A stretch of 64,000 bases of DNA, from NCBI GenBank assembly GCA_023386815.1, contig JAEWIZ010000026.1:62001-126000 (forward strand), given 5' to 3'. This document shows positions 1 to 8,146 of this stretch, one piece after another (position 1 is the stretch's first letter; each line of letters starts with the position of its first letter). The notes beneath the pieces were generated by a model that saw nothing but the letters and a program-made list of their open reading frames with translations, did no database searches and was not told the DNA's origin. This DNA comes from Bacillota bacterium (GTDB lineage: Bacteria > Bacillota > Clostridia > Lachnospirales > Lachnospiraceae). The position numbers and the translations under genes were made by a program.

Positions 1-897
1 AAAGAGGTGAATAAACGAACGATAGAAAGCTTCATCAAAGCCGGTGTATTTAGTGGACTTCACAGCAACCGAAGACAGCTGATGATGAGCTATGTACAGA
101 TCTTGGATAGTATAGCAGCAGATAAGAAAAAAACCTTAACCGGACAAATGACCTTATTTGATTTTGCGGGAGAGGATGAAAAGCAAGAGTATGAGGTAAC
201 AATGCCGGAGGTAGAAGAGTATAGTAAGGAACAGCTCCTAGCCTTTGAAAAAGAAGTACTTGGTATTTATGTAAGCGGGCATCCACTGGAAGCATATGAA
301 GCCCGCCTCCAAAAAAATATAACGGCATACTCAAATGATTTTGCCCTTGATGAAGAAATAGAAAAACCGAAGGTATTGGATGGCAGCTTAGAAACCATCG
401 GCGGAATGGTAACTTCTAAAACTGTTAAAACAACTAGAAATAATAGTATGATGGCTTTTATCACTTTGGAGGATTTATTCGGTGTGGTTGAGGTTATAAT
501 ATTCCCAAAGGATTATGAAAAATATAAAACTATGGTCGAACTGGATCAAAAAATATTTGTTCGAGGGAAAGTAACTGTAGAAGAAGAAAAGGCTGCTAAG
601 CTGATCTGTCAAAATATCATACCATTTGATAGTATTCCTCAGGAGCTATGGATTAAATACCCGAATCTGGAAACCTTCCAGAAGGATGAAGAATCCTTGT
701 TCGGCATTCTTAGAGAGTATGATGGAAATGATACGGTGGTTATCTATTGTGAAGCAGAGAAATGTATGAAGAAGCTTCCCAAGAGCAGAAACATTAAGGT
801 AAATAATGACTTAATTCAACGGCTTAATACAATTTATTCAGTGGAAAATGTACGAATTGCAGAAAAGAGTATTGAAAAACTAGGGAAAATGGATTAG
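1..897 (+). CDS. dnaE: DNA polymerase III alpha subunit, C-terminal part (cut by window edge)
   Basis: This is the last 298 residues of the replicative polymerase subunit; the reading frame is open at base 1, so the start lies outside the window. Visible marks are the conserved stretch EKEVLGIYVSGHPLEAY, which ends the finger/thumb region of DnaE, and an OB-fold at about residues 130-205 of the visible part (IGGMV...FITLEDLFGVVEVIIFP), which in DnaE binds single-stranded DNA. A tail of about 90 residues follows. Family members are about 1,150 residues, so roughly a quarter is seen. It is DnaE rather than PolC because the OB-fold is C-terminal. The neighbour is pfkA, the same order as in many clostridia. 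A palindrome follows the stop codon. Confidence 0.93.
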   Translation, partial: KEVNKRTIESFIKAGVFSGLHSNRRQLMMSYVQILDSIAADKKKTLTGQMTLFDFAGEDEKQEYEVTMPEVEEYSKEQLLAFEKEVLGIYVSGHPLEAYEARLQKNITAYSNDFALDEEIEKPKVLDGSLETIGGMVTSKTVKTTRNNSMMAFITLEDLFGVVEVIIFPKDYEKYKTMVELDQKIFVRGKVTVEEEKAAKLICQNIIPFDSIPQELWIKYPNLETFQKDEESLFGILREYDGNDTVVIYCEAEKCMKKLPKSRNIKVNNDLIQRLNTIYSVENVRIAEKSIEKLGKMD

Positions 898-919
898 AAT
901 ACTGTAGACTTTAGTTATT

Positions 920-957
920 CATGACAAGTGAATCAGTTTACTGATTCACTTGTCATG
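920..957. repeat. Perfect palindrome between dnaE and pfkA (dispersed element copy 1)
   Basis: A 17-bp arm beginning CATGACAAGTGAATCAG is followed by TTTA and then its exact complement. There is no T-run after it, so it is not a standard terminator, although it could act as an RNA stem at the dnaE 3' end. Degenerate relatives with the core TGACAAGTGA occur at about 4180, 16126, 26190 and 58166, which suggests an intergenic repeat family. Confidence 0.75.
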
Positions 958-1060
958 TGACGTAAAACGATTTGAGATATTTAATGAAGAAAATGAGTTA
1001 TTTGTGAGATGATTCATATGTATTTTTAATTGCCCCGTAAAGGCACATGGAGGTATATTA

Positions 1061-2035
1061 ATGGGAAGTAAAGTTAAGACGATTGGTGTATTAACTAGTG
1101 GTGGAGATGCGCCGGGAATGAATGCTGCAATCAGAGCAGTTGTAAGAACAGCTCTGGGAGCAGGTTGTAAAGTAAAAGGTATTATGAGAGGTTTTCAGGG
1201 TCTGCTGGAAGAAGATATCATTGATATGGATGCAAAAAGCGTTTCCGATATCATACAAAGAGGCGGTACAATCCTTTACACAGCGCGTTGCCTGGATATG
1301 CTCAAGCCTGAGGTTCAGGATATTGCAGCAGATATCTGCAGAAAGCATGAGATCGATGGTTTAGTAGTAATCGGAGGAGACGGTTCCTTTAAGGGTGCAC
1401 AGGTTTTAGCAAGAAGAGGAATTAATGCTGTTGGTATCCCAGGTACTATCGACTTGGACATTGCTTGTACAGATTATACCATTGGATTTGATACTGCAGT
1501 AAATACAGCAATGGAAACCATTGATAAGGTTAGAGACACTTCTACTTCTCATGAAAGATGCAGTGTTATCGAAGTTATGGGAAGACATGCAGGATTTATT
1601 GCTTTATGGTGCGGCATTTCAAACGGAGCAGAAGAAATCTTGATCTCTGAGCGTTATGATTATGATGAACAGAGAATTATTAATAACATTATTGAAAAGC
1701 GGAAAAAAGGCAAAAAGCACTATATTATTGTAAATGCTGAAGGCGTTGGCGATTCTAACGGTATGGCAAAGAGAATTGAAGCTGCAACCGGTATGGAGAC
1801 AAGAGCAACTATTATCGGTCATGCACAAAGAGGTGGAAGCCCTACCGCGAGAGACCGTCTGTATGCCTCTATGATGGGTGCGAAGGCTGTGGATTTATTA
1901 GTATCCGGAGCATCAAAACGTATCGTTGGTTACAAGAACGGTGAATATGTTGATTATGATATTGAAGAAGGTTTGGCAATGACAAAGGACATCGATCAAT
2001 ATATGTACGACCTGTCAATTAGACTTTCCAAATAA
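1061..2035 (+). CDS. pfkA: ATP-dependent 6-phosphofructokinase
   Basis: This enzyme phosphorylates fructose 6-phosphate to fructose 1,6-bisphosphate with ATP, the committed step of glycolysis, in the cytosol. At 324 residues it has the usual length of bacterial PfkA. Visible motifs are TSGGDAPGMNA near the N terminus, GGDGS at residues 105-109 with glycine at the position that marks ATP rather than pyrophosphate use, and the catalytic TID-x-D at 129-133. MGRHAGF and GHAQRGGSPTARD (fructose 6-phosphate and effector sites) follow. The residue between the two catalytic aspartates is Leu rather than the usual Asn. A GGAGG site lies seven bases before the ATG. A strong terminator follows, so it is probably transcribed alone or with dnaE. 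Confidence 0.96.
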   Translation: MGSKVKTIGVLTSGGDAPGMNAAIRAVVRTALGAGCKVKGIMRGFQGLLEEDIIDMDAKSVSDIIQRGGTILYTARCLDMLKPEVQDIAADICRKHEIDGLVVIGGDGSFKGAQVLARRGINAVGIPGTIDLDIACTDYTIGFDTAVNTAMETIDKVRDTSTSHERCSVIEVMGRHAGFIALWCGISNGAEEILISERYDYDEQRIINNIIEKRKKGKKHYIIVNAEGVGDSNGMAKRIEAATGMETRATIIGHAQRGGSPTARDRLYASMMGAKAVDLLVSGASKRIVGYKNGEYVDYDIEEGLAMTKDIDQYMYDLSIRLSK

Positions 2036-2065
2036 ATAGATATAAGACATAGAGATATGTGAAAT

Positions 2066-2119
2066 AAAAAGCTGGTAGACTTCGGAGGGATAAAACACCG
2101 ACAGGCACCAGCTTTTTTT
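2066..2119 (+). terminator. Rho-independent terminator of pfkA
   Basis: An 11-bp stem (AAAAAGCTGGT paired with ACCAGCTTTTT) closes a loop of about 30 bases with some internal pairing, and a T-run follows. It lies 30 bases after the pfkA stop. Confidence 0.88.
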
Positions 2120-2413
2120 GATGAAATATAATATAACTATAAGTTGTTGACATAATTTACATGTTTAAATCAATGATTTTTATGGAACTGTATTTATGAT
2201 TGTTCCGTCTAATCATTGAAAGGGAAAAGAAAAACATCGCATCCAATTTATCATTTACATCATCTGGATAGACATGTATACTATTCATGTAATGCCAAAT
2301 ATATTGAAGTAAATTTCTTTATCGACATGTCTTAACAAGAAAGCGATATCATATACACAGAATAACAGGACAGGACAGTTGATAAGAAAAGATAATCGTA
2401 GGGGGATAATAGG
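2120..2413 (+). promoter_or_regulatory. Leader of the sigma/anti-sigma operon with a nested hairpin
   Basis: This gene-free stretch between the pfkA terminator and the ECF sigma gene holds a TTGACA hexamer at 2147-2152 without a clear -10 partner. It also holds a two-tier inverted repeat at 2170-2219: outer arms TCAATGATT/AATCATTGA and inner arms GGAAC/GTTCC. The hairpin could be an operator or a folded 5' leader. I could not identify a convincing autoregulatory ECF promoter by eye. Confidence 0.4.
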
Positions 2414-2959
2414 ATGCCAAAGGATGTGCAGACTGACATCCGGGAGAATAAGCCTACTTATGATATTGAGACATTGATTCGGCAGTATGGTAACGACGTA
2501 TTACGAACAGCATATATGTATGTCAAAGATATTCATTCGGCGGAAGATATTTTCCAGGATGTGTTTATTAAAGTAAACCAGAAGCTTTCTACCTTTGAAG
2601 GGAACTCCAGCATAAAAACCTGGATTATTAGGATAACGATTAATACCTGTAAGGATTACCTAAAAAGTGCCTGGAACAGAAGGGTAGTACCGATGATGGA
2701 TTATCAAGAGGATGCCATCATTAGCGAGACGGATTATGATGAAGTAGAGAGTCAGGATACGAAGGAATTGATTAAGAAATCGGTTCTTTCCTTACCGGAG
2801 AAATATAAAGATGTAGTTCTCTGTGTATACTTTCAGGATATGTCAATCGCAGAGACCGCAAAGGCGCTGCAAATTGCAGAGGGCACTGCCAAGAGCCGGC
2901 TGTCCAGAGCAAGAGAGAAATTAAAATCGATATTAGGGGGGAGGATTTCAGATGAGTGA
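2414..2959 (+). CDS. ECF-type RNA polymerase sigma factor
   Basis: This 181-residue sigma-70 family protein has only regions 2 and 4, the layout of extracytoplasmic-function sigma factors. Region 2 spans about residues 20-85 (LIRQYGNDVLRTAYMYVKD, then AEDIFQDVFIKV, where core RNA polymerase and the -10 element are bound). Region 4 is at about 118-175 (LPEKYKDVVLCVYFQDMSIAE... with the helix-turn-helix EGTAKSRLSRAREKL reading the -35 element). The ATG has a GGGGG-rich ribosome site eight bases upstream. The downstream gene overlaps its last eight bases, so the two are translationally coupled, and that gene looks like its anti-sigma. The inducing stress cannot be told from the sequence. Confidence 0.93.
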   Translation: MPKDVQTDIRENKPTYDIETLIRQYGNDVLRTAYMYVKDIHSAEDIFQDVFIKVNQKLSTFEGNSSIKTWIIRITINTCKDYLKSAWNRRVVPMMDYQEDAIISETDYDEVESQDTKELIKKSVLSLPEKYKDVVLCVYFQDMSIAETAKALQIAEGTAKSRLSRAREKLKSILGGRISDE

Positions 2960-4100
2960 GAACAAGAATTATGATGATAACATGGAAGTAGATGAATTGA
3001 ATATCAAGTCCCATCTGAACGATTCCCTTGATTTAAGTGGAATTAGTATGTCGGAGGATTTAATTAATAGAACACTTCTGGCAATTAAAAAGCAGTCAGA
3101 ATTACCAACTGCTGTTGCCGAGGTAAATGAAAGTATGACAGAAAATGATGCAAATAGAAAAGTAATTCATTGGAACAGATATTTCCGCGCTTTTGCAGGA
3201 GTTGCGGCAGCAGTGGTAGTGGTGGTAGTAGGCTACAGTCTTGCAAATAATGGAGCGTTCTCAGGTTATAAGAGTAAGACCTCGAATAGTGCGGATCAAG
3301 TCTATGACATTGCTGTAACAAAGGAAGCAGCTGATGCGAATGTGAACGAAAACTTATCTGATAGTTCAACCATATTCCAGGATGAGGAGTCAAGCATGAA
3401 TGCTTTAGCTCCAAATGAGGGCAATTCAGAGGATGAATATTCGATAAACTCTAGTTATGGTGAGTCAACTACTACAACGGACGGCACTCAAGATCCTAAT
3501 AGCTCAGAGAATGCAGAAATCATGAAAGGCCAAGGTGAGGACTCTGCTGATACTTCTGTCGGCATAGAAAGTCCACAATATTCTATTGTGGCAGAGGTTC
3601 CTGTAACAGCAAGTAAGGAGGACTCTAAAGAAATAGACGGGTCCACAGGCAGCAGTTATGGTACCACTGGTAGCGCAGAAAAATCAACAATTCAATCAAC
3701 AGAACCATCCCTGAGAAAAAGTGTAACTACACAGGAAACAGCATTATCCTTCCGGGATATTTTTCAGGCCGATCCGTCAAAGGCCAACTCTCTGACGATA
3801 ACAGATGAGATGAATGATGTCACCATTATTTTAACCAAGAAAGAAGATATTCAGAGCTTTTATACCATGATGGAGCAGCATCAATTTACCTATGGAAATC
3901 AATCAGATGATACTACAAACTATGTGATTGAGATAGCGACTCCAACCCCATCCATGACTAGATATACCATGTATGTTGGAAATAGTATCGTTGTTGATTA
4001 TGCCGATCAGGTAACGTCCAGTCACAGTGTATACACAACAACGACTCTTGCTGAACTATCCACGGCGATTAAAGAGTTTTGTCAAAAGTATAATAAATAA
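2952..4100 (+). CDS. Putative membrane-bound anti-sigma factor
   Basis: This 382-residue protein is encoded directly after, and overlapping, the ECF sigma gene, the standard place for its anti-sigma. It has a cytosolic N-terminal part of about 75 residues that contains the helical stretch SMSEDLINRTLLAIKKQ, a single membrane segment at about 78-98 (alanine/valine-rich), and a long Ser/Thr/Glu/Asn-rich outer linker. A folded C-terminal domain of about 110 residues (from about 270) ends the protein. The HxxxCxxC zinc motif of classical ZAS anti-sigmas is absent, so the sigma-binding domain is of another kind. The role comes from gene order and topology, not from a recognised domain. A terminator follows. 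Confidence 0.68.
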   Translation: MSENKNYDDNMEVDELNIKSHLNDSLDLSGISMSEDLINRTLLAIKKQSELPTAVAEVNESMTENDANRKVIHWNRYFRAFAGVAAAVVVVVVGYSLANNGAFSGYKSKTSNSADQVYDIAVTKEAADANVNENLSDSSTIFQDEESSMNALAPNEGNSEDEYSINSSYGESTTTTDGTQDPNSSENAEIMKGQGEDSADTSVGIESPQYSIVAEVPVTASKEDSKEIDGSTGSSYGTTGSAEKSTIQSTEPSLRKSVTTQETALSFRDIFQADPSKANSLTITDEMNDVTIILTKKEDIQSFYTMMEQHQFTYGNQSDDTTNYVIEIATPTPSMTRYTMYVGNSIVVDYADQVTSSHSVYTTTTLAELSTAIKEFCQKYNK

Positions 4101-4125
4101 TGAAATATTAAATTATGATAGATAG

Positions 4126-4174
4126 AAAAAAGGTTCATGTAAATCCCAATTAATTTGGACTACATGAACCTTTT
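4126..4174. terminator. Bidirectional terminator between anti-sigma gene and the convergent small gene
   Basis: Near-perfect arms of 14-15 bases (AAAAGGTTCATGTA with TACATGAACCTTTT) around a 19-base loop have A-rich and T-rich ends. The hairpin can therefore stop transcription from both sides. Confidence 0.82.
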
Positions 4175-4179
4175 ATAAT

Positions 4180-4213
4180 TGACAAGTGAAATAAATCTTT
4201 AATCCATCTTGTA
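4180..4213. repeat. Degenerate copy of the TGACAAGTGA palindrome family
   Basis: The left arm TGACAAGTGAA and a right arm ending ATCCATCTTGTA match the ends of the copy at 16126-16161, but the central pairing is eroded. It sits just outside the terminator. Confidence 0.45.
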
Positions 4214-4219
4214 GTAATG

Positions 4220-4510
4220 CTATTCTTCCTCTTCGACGTCCTGATCCTCTTTTACCTCAGGAGAAGCTTTATCTTCTTCTGAAGTCTCCTCTTCTTCATC
4301 GTCACTATCAGAAGATATATTAATCGGCACATATTCTCTGGCTTCGTTCTCAGTTAAATCTTCGGTATCGAAATCTTCGAAGTCATCCTCAAAATCCTCA
4401 AAATCGTCGGAATCATCTTTCTTGATATAAGTCTTATAGAAATAATAGGCACCAGCGGCAGCAGAAGCAACAGCAAGTGTTCCAAATATAAACTTACCAA
4501 ATTTTTTCAT
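4220..4510 (-). CDS. Small membrane protein with a highly acidic tail
   Basis: This 96-residue protein has one hydrophobic segment at about residues 7-26 (FIFGTLAVASAAAGAYYFYK) and short basic residues on either side. The remaining two thirds is almost entirely Asp, Glu and Ser (repeated DDFEDF units and a poly-Glu end). The ribosome site AGGAAAGGAAG precedes the ATG on the minus strand. The layout recalls YtxH-like tail-anchored proteins, but I do not recognise the family. It shares a bidirectional terminator with the sigma operon and points towards it. The acidic tail might bind cations or basic partners; that is a guess. Confidence 0.72.
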   Translation of the reverse strand: MKKFGKFIFGTLAVASAAAGAYYFYKTYIKKDDSDDFEDFEDDFEDFDTEDLTENEAREYVPINISSDSDDEEEETSEEDKASPEVKEDQDVEEEE

Positions 4511-4832
4511 AGGCTAGATCTTCCTTTCCTTTTTAATTATAATTATATACTATTCTCCAATTATAATTCGAAGCTTGGAAAAAATAAAGTAAAAAATCAA
4601 TAAACTGAAAATTATTGTGAAAGCGATGGGAGATTCGCATTCATAATTTTGTAATTTTATAGATACTACCTTTTTCTCCACCATAAATAGTTTATGATGC
4701 TAGCTCCGATATGGTTAATAATCAGGAATCGAACAGTTATTATTTTATAGGAAAAATGTCATGCACTTTGCGGCGGCTATCGGCTAAGTCCTTAAATATT
4801 TCTTAAGATAATGTAAAATGTCAGACAAGTTT
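4511..4832. other. Gene-free stretch between divergent genes
   Basis: This AT-rich stretch holds the unresolved promoter of the acidic membrane protein on the minus strand and the approach to the promoter of the Ig-like protein. I see no open frame with a ribosome site and no strong repeat. Confidence 0.5.
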
Positions 4833-4861
4833 TTGACAAAATTTCCTGCTTATGGTACTAT
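4833..4861 (+). promoter_or_regulatory. Sigma-A type promoter of the Ig-like surface protein gene
   Basis: A perfect -35 TTGACA and a -10 TACTAT are separated by 17 bases, about 80 bases before the ATG. Confidence 0.72.
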
Positions 4862-4940
4862 ATATGCAAATGAAGACTAAAGTCGACTATCATTGGAAGA
4901 ACATTAAGTGACGATAGGGAAGAGATTAGGAGGATGAAAA

Positions 4941-7496
4941 ATGAAGGCATTTGTTAAAAGAATGGTCATGTTCTTTTGCTTTGTACTCATCGTGCCCGCT
5001 GTAATAGGCATGAATATTTCAGAAGTACAGGCGGCAACGACACCGTACTTTTCCAAAACAAAGGTTACGATTGCTGGGAAAGGTGAAACCTACCAACTGG
5101 TAATCAAGAGTAAAGTGGCAAAAAGTACTTATAAGTGGAGCACGTCGAATAAGGCAGTAGCTACCGTTACTAAGAATGGTGTGGTTACCTCCATTAATAA
5201 AGGTACAGCCACAATCAAATGTAAGATTACATATCCATCAAAAAAGACGAAAACCTTGTCTTGTAAAGTTACAGTGACAATCCCTGCAACTGATGTAGAG
5301 ATAACAAATTCTACGTTAACGAATGGGGCTCATAGAATTACCCTGGGTTCCTCTATGGATTTTGAATGCACATTAACACCATCCAATTCTTCAGATAAGG
5401 TGTATTGGTCAATTGGAAAAGAAGGTGATCCGGATTGTATTCGAATTGATGATGCGGCAGCTGGTAAAATTACGGCCATGAAGGCAGGAAAGGTAACACT
5501 TCGGGTAGCAGCGGTAGCAACTGCGACCAAAGAAGCGGCTGCAAAAAGTATTGTGAATGACTCAGTAATCATTGAAGTAGTTGGACCTACTGCGACCGTA
5601 AATAATGTTGATATCAAAGATGCTAATACAATCGTAGCAGTATTTGACAGTCCGGTATTAGAAAGCACGGTGATTGGTTCCAATAATACCTTATCCAGTA
5701 ATATAGAAATCACCCTTAGAAAAGATACCAAGGGAGTGCTGGGAAATGATCCGGGAACGTTAAAAGCAAGCCTGTCCACAGATAAAAAGACACTTACTAT
5801 CACAACAGAAAAAGCGCTGAATGGTAATTATGGAATTAATTTTACCAGCAATATTAAAACTACGGATAATATTGCTCTGGAACCTTACTACAAAGCGATG
5901 ACCTATTCTGATGGAACCGGTCCATATATTGTTCGAACCACATTGGATGATTCTGGTCTGATTGCAACCATTCAATTTAATGAGGTGGTTAACTTTGATG
6001 ATCTAAAGGTTTCTGGTGCTGCATTAGTGAATTCCACCGCAGCAGCTGATGCGTCCACACTCAATTTATTAAACAATAAGCTGAATTATATTATAGCAGA
6101 TGATAAAAAATCCTTATCCATTAACCTAACCGGTATGGTTACAGCAGATAGAGGAAAGTTATTCTCAGTCTACATCTCTGGTATAAAAGATACCGCTGGC
6201 AATCTTCCTGCTACTGTTTATGTGACAGCTTACCTTCAAACGGATACTTCGCCTAAGCCTCAGGCAAGAGTGATGTCAGTTGCTCGAACCGCTTATAATA
6301 CGATTACAGCAACCTTTAACCGATCCATCCAAACACCTGGATATATCGTTGTTAATGGTGGGTCATGGATTATCGGTAGTGTTGACTTAACAGATACAAA
6401 GAAAGTAAATTACACATTAACTCCAACTGAATTAGCTTATACAGGTGTAAAAACAGTTCAGATCGGTCATTGGAATAGTTATAATGTAATTGCCACTGAT
6501 ACAAGCTCAAGCATCATGCAATCCTTTATGGTGGATTTCACTGCGGATACAATACCGCCTACTATGACGCAGTATATCTATGATGCGGATACCAATATCA
6601 TAACCTTAACCTTTAGTGAGAGTGTGAGCTTGGTTAACACAACGGGTATATTTACTGCTAAATATGTATCAGCCTCCGATGAAATATCACCAAGTACCAA
6701 TGTGTCCTATACACAAGTGACCCATACACTTGGTAATAATATCATTCAATTAAAGCTTTCCAATATAAGCTTACTTGGTACATATACCTTTACTATTAAT
6801 CCGGGTCTCGTATATGATAACTACAGGAATACAAACATCGCTAGAGATATTACAATTAACAATACTTCTAGTACTGCGGCAGAATTACCTGCTCCTTACA
6901 GGGTATACCAGTCCACGACGAATCCGGATCAGGTTATTGTTGAGTTTGCGAATAAGCTGGATAAAACCTCAGCAGAAACGATTGGCAACTATGTAATTAC
7001 CGGTGTTACAATTGTCAAAGCAGAGTTAACAAAGAATACCTCAGATACGGGAGCAACAGTTACACTTACGATGGCTTCCGATAGTGTTGCAGTAACTGTC
7101 GTTCGTCCGGTTACGATTTCAGGTATCAAGGGCTACAATAATAGTTATGGTGCAATCAAAGGGTATGCTACAAGCTTAGAAATTAAGGAAAACAAAAAAC
7201 CGACCTATACTGGTATTAGCTTTGATGCTACAACAAAAAATACGGTTAAAGTTAACTTTGATGAAGCAATTCAAGGTACAATGGTAGTTCAAGTTACCCA
7301 GATTAGTGGTTCCTATTCCTTGGTAGTTCCAAATACAGTTACGATTAGCGGAAACACAGTGAATATTCTTCTGTCAACGGTAGTACCAAGCGGCAGTTAT
7401 TTGAAGGTTGATATTATAACCAATAATATAACTGACTTAGCAGGTAATGCATCAAAAGCGATGCCATCCACTCTTGGAGTGGCAACCTCCTACTAA
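4941..7496 (+). CDS. Secreted protein with bacterial Ig-like (BIG2) and further beta-sandwich domains
   Basis: This 851-residue protein starts with a signal peptide (basic start, hydrophobic core, likely cleavage after EVQA near residue 31). Residues 35-112 are a BIG2 Ig-like domain with the typical YKWSTSNKAVATVTKNGVVT and GTATIKCK strands. A second, looser Ig-like unit follows to about 215. The rest is a chain of beta-rich repeats that resemble SbsA-type Ig-like modules, with phrases such as DTIPPTMTQY and LTFSESVSL and the recurrent pattern 'I-A-T-F-x(5)' and 'D-x-A-G-N'. There is no LPxTG, transmembrane anchor or S-layer homology repeat, so its wall attachment is unknown. It may be a cell-surface or adhesion protein. 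It has its own strong promoter and ribosome site (GGAGG). Confidence 0.85.
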   Translation: MKAFVKRMVMFFCFVLIVPAVIGMNISEVQAATTPYFSKTKVTIAGKGETYQLVIKSKVAKSTYKWSTSNKAVATVTKNGVVTSINKGTATIKCKITYPSKKTKTLSCKVTVTIPATDVEITNSTLTNGAHRITLGSSMDFECTLTPSNSSDKVYWSIGKEGDPDCIRIDDAAAGKITAMKAGKVTLRVAAVATATKEAAAKSIVNDSVIIEVVGPTATVNNVDIKDANTIVAVFDSPVLESTVIGSNNTLSSNIEITLRKDTKGVLGNDPGTLKASLSTDKKTLTITTEKALNGNYGINFTSNIKTTDNIALEPYYKAMTYSDGTGPYIVRTTLDDSGLIATIQFNEVVNFDDLKVSGAALVNSTAAADASTLNLLNNKLNYIIADDKKSLSINLTGMVTADRGKLFSVYISGIKDTAGNLPATVYVTAYLQTDTSPKPQARVMSVARTAYNTITATFNRSIQTPGYIVVNGGSWIIGSVDLTDTKKVNYTLTPTELAYTGVKTVQIGHWNSYNVIATDTSSSIMQSFMVDFTADTIPPTMTQYIYDADTNIITLTFSESVSLVNTTGIFTAKYVSASDEISPSTNVSYTQVTHTLGNNIIQLKLSNISLLGTYTFTINPGLVYDNYRNTNIARDITINNTSSTAAELPAPYRVYQSTTNPDQVIVEFANKLDKTSAETIGNYVITGVTIVKAELTKNTSDTGATVTLTMASDSVAVTVVRPVTISGIKGYNNSYGAIKGYATSLEIKENKKPTYTGISFDATTKNTVKVNFDEAIQGTMVVQVTQISGSYSLVVPNTVTISGNTVNILLSTVVPSGSYLKVDIITNNITDLAGNASKAMPSTLGVATSY

Positions 7497-7547
7497 AGAA
7501 TAGTGCTGTTGGATCAATTAATATCATAATTCATAAAGGAAAAGTGT

Positions 7548-7575
7548 CCCGGGAGCTGATTGTAGCTCCCGGTTG
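7548..7575 (+). terminator. Stem-loop after the Ig-like protein gene
   Basis: A nine-bp GC-rich stem (CCGGGAGCT/AGCTCCCGG) closes a six-base loop 50 bases after the stop. The T-run is poor, so termination may be weak. Confidence 0.55.
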
Positions 7576-7656
7576 GCTTACATAATTATAATTATCCAGT
7601 GACGAACTGCTCAGCTTAGGTCTGGGTATCAAATATGGAAAGGTAGGAATAAAACA

Positions 7657-8052
7657 ATGTATGATTTTAAAGAAGAGTACAAGACCGGAATCGATAGCAT
7701 TGATATGGAGCATAGGAAGTTGTTTGAAATTGCTAATAAGGCGTATGATACACTGATGGACGAATTTATTCCGGATAAATATGACTACATAATTGAGATA
7801 TTGGAGGAATTGGCATCTTATTCAGCAATCCATTTTCAACATGAAGAGGAATATATGATGAGTATTCGTTATAAGAAGCTGTTTACCCAAAAAGCAGAGC
7901 ATCAGGATTTTATGGAAAGAATAGCAGCCTTTAATCTGCATGATATTGACGGTGACCAAAATGAAACAATTATGGAAATTCTTCAATTTCTGACCGACTG
8001 GCTGGTAGAGCATATTGTTGGAAGTGATAAGTTAATAGGACAAGCAGAATAA
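7657..8052 (+). CDS. Bacteriohemerythrin-like protein with one altered iron ligand
   Basis: This 131-residue four-helix protein belongs to the hemerythrin family, which binds oxygen or senses iron and oxygen with a non-haem di-iron centre. Family ligands visible are His19 (DMEHRKLF), His59 and Glu63 (HFQHEEEYM), His82 (EHQDFM), and His119 with Asp124 (WLVEHIVGSDKLIG). The first His of the usual HxxxH pair is Gln78. The centre may therefore hold iron differently or react differently. The length is that of stand-alone bacteriohemerythrins. It lies alone between hairpins, facing the hydrogenase-like gene. Roles proposed for the family are oxygen scavenging or delivery in anaerobes. Confidence 0.88.
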   Translation: MYDFKEEYKTGIDSIDMEHRKLFEIANKAYDTLMDEFIPDKYDYIIEILEELASYSAIHFQHEEEYMMSIRYKKLFTQKAEHQDFMERIAAFNLHDIDGDQNETIMEILQFLTDWLVEHIVGSDKLIGQAE

Positions 8053-8065
8053 TCGTGAATTAGAA

Positions 8066-8120
8066 AAGGTAGCCTGAGGAAAACAGATCGTTATGATCGT
8101 TAATCGGGGCTACCTTATTA
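8066..8120. terminator. Terminator hairpin between hemerythrin-like and hydrogenase-like genes
   Basis: The arms AAGGTAGCC and GGCTACCTT flank a 33-base loop. An A-run on the left serves as a T-run for the minus-strand gene, so it may serve both convergent genes. Confidence 0.6.
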
Positions 8121-8146
8121 ATTTGGCATTAATGATATCGATGGTA

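Noticed and set aside
920..957. Classical terminator of dnaE
   Set aside because: The stem is perfect but no T-run follows and related palindromes occur at non-terminal places, so it is listed as a repeat.
5330..5803. Minus-strand frame of 157 codons within the Ig-like gene
   Set aside because: It is an antisense shadow of a strong coding region with signal peptide and recognisable domains.
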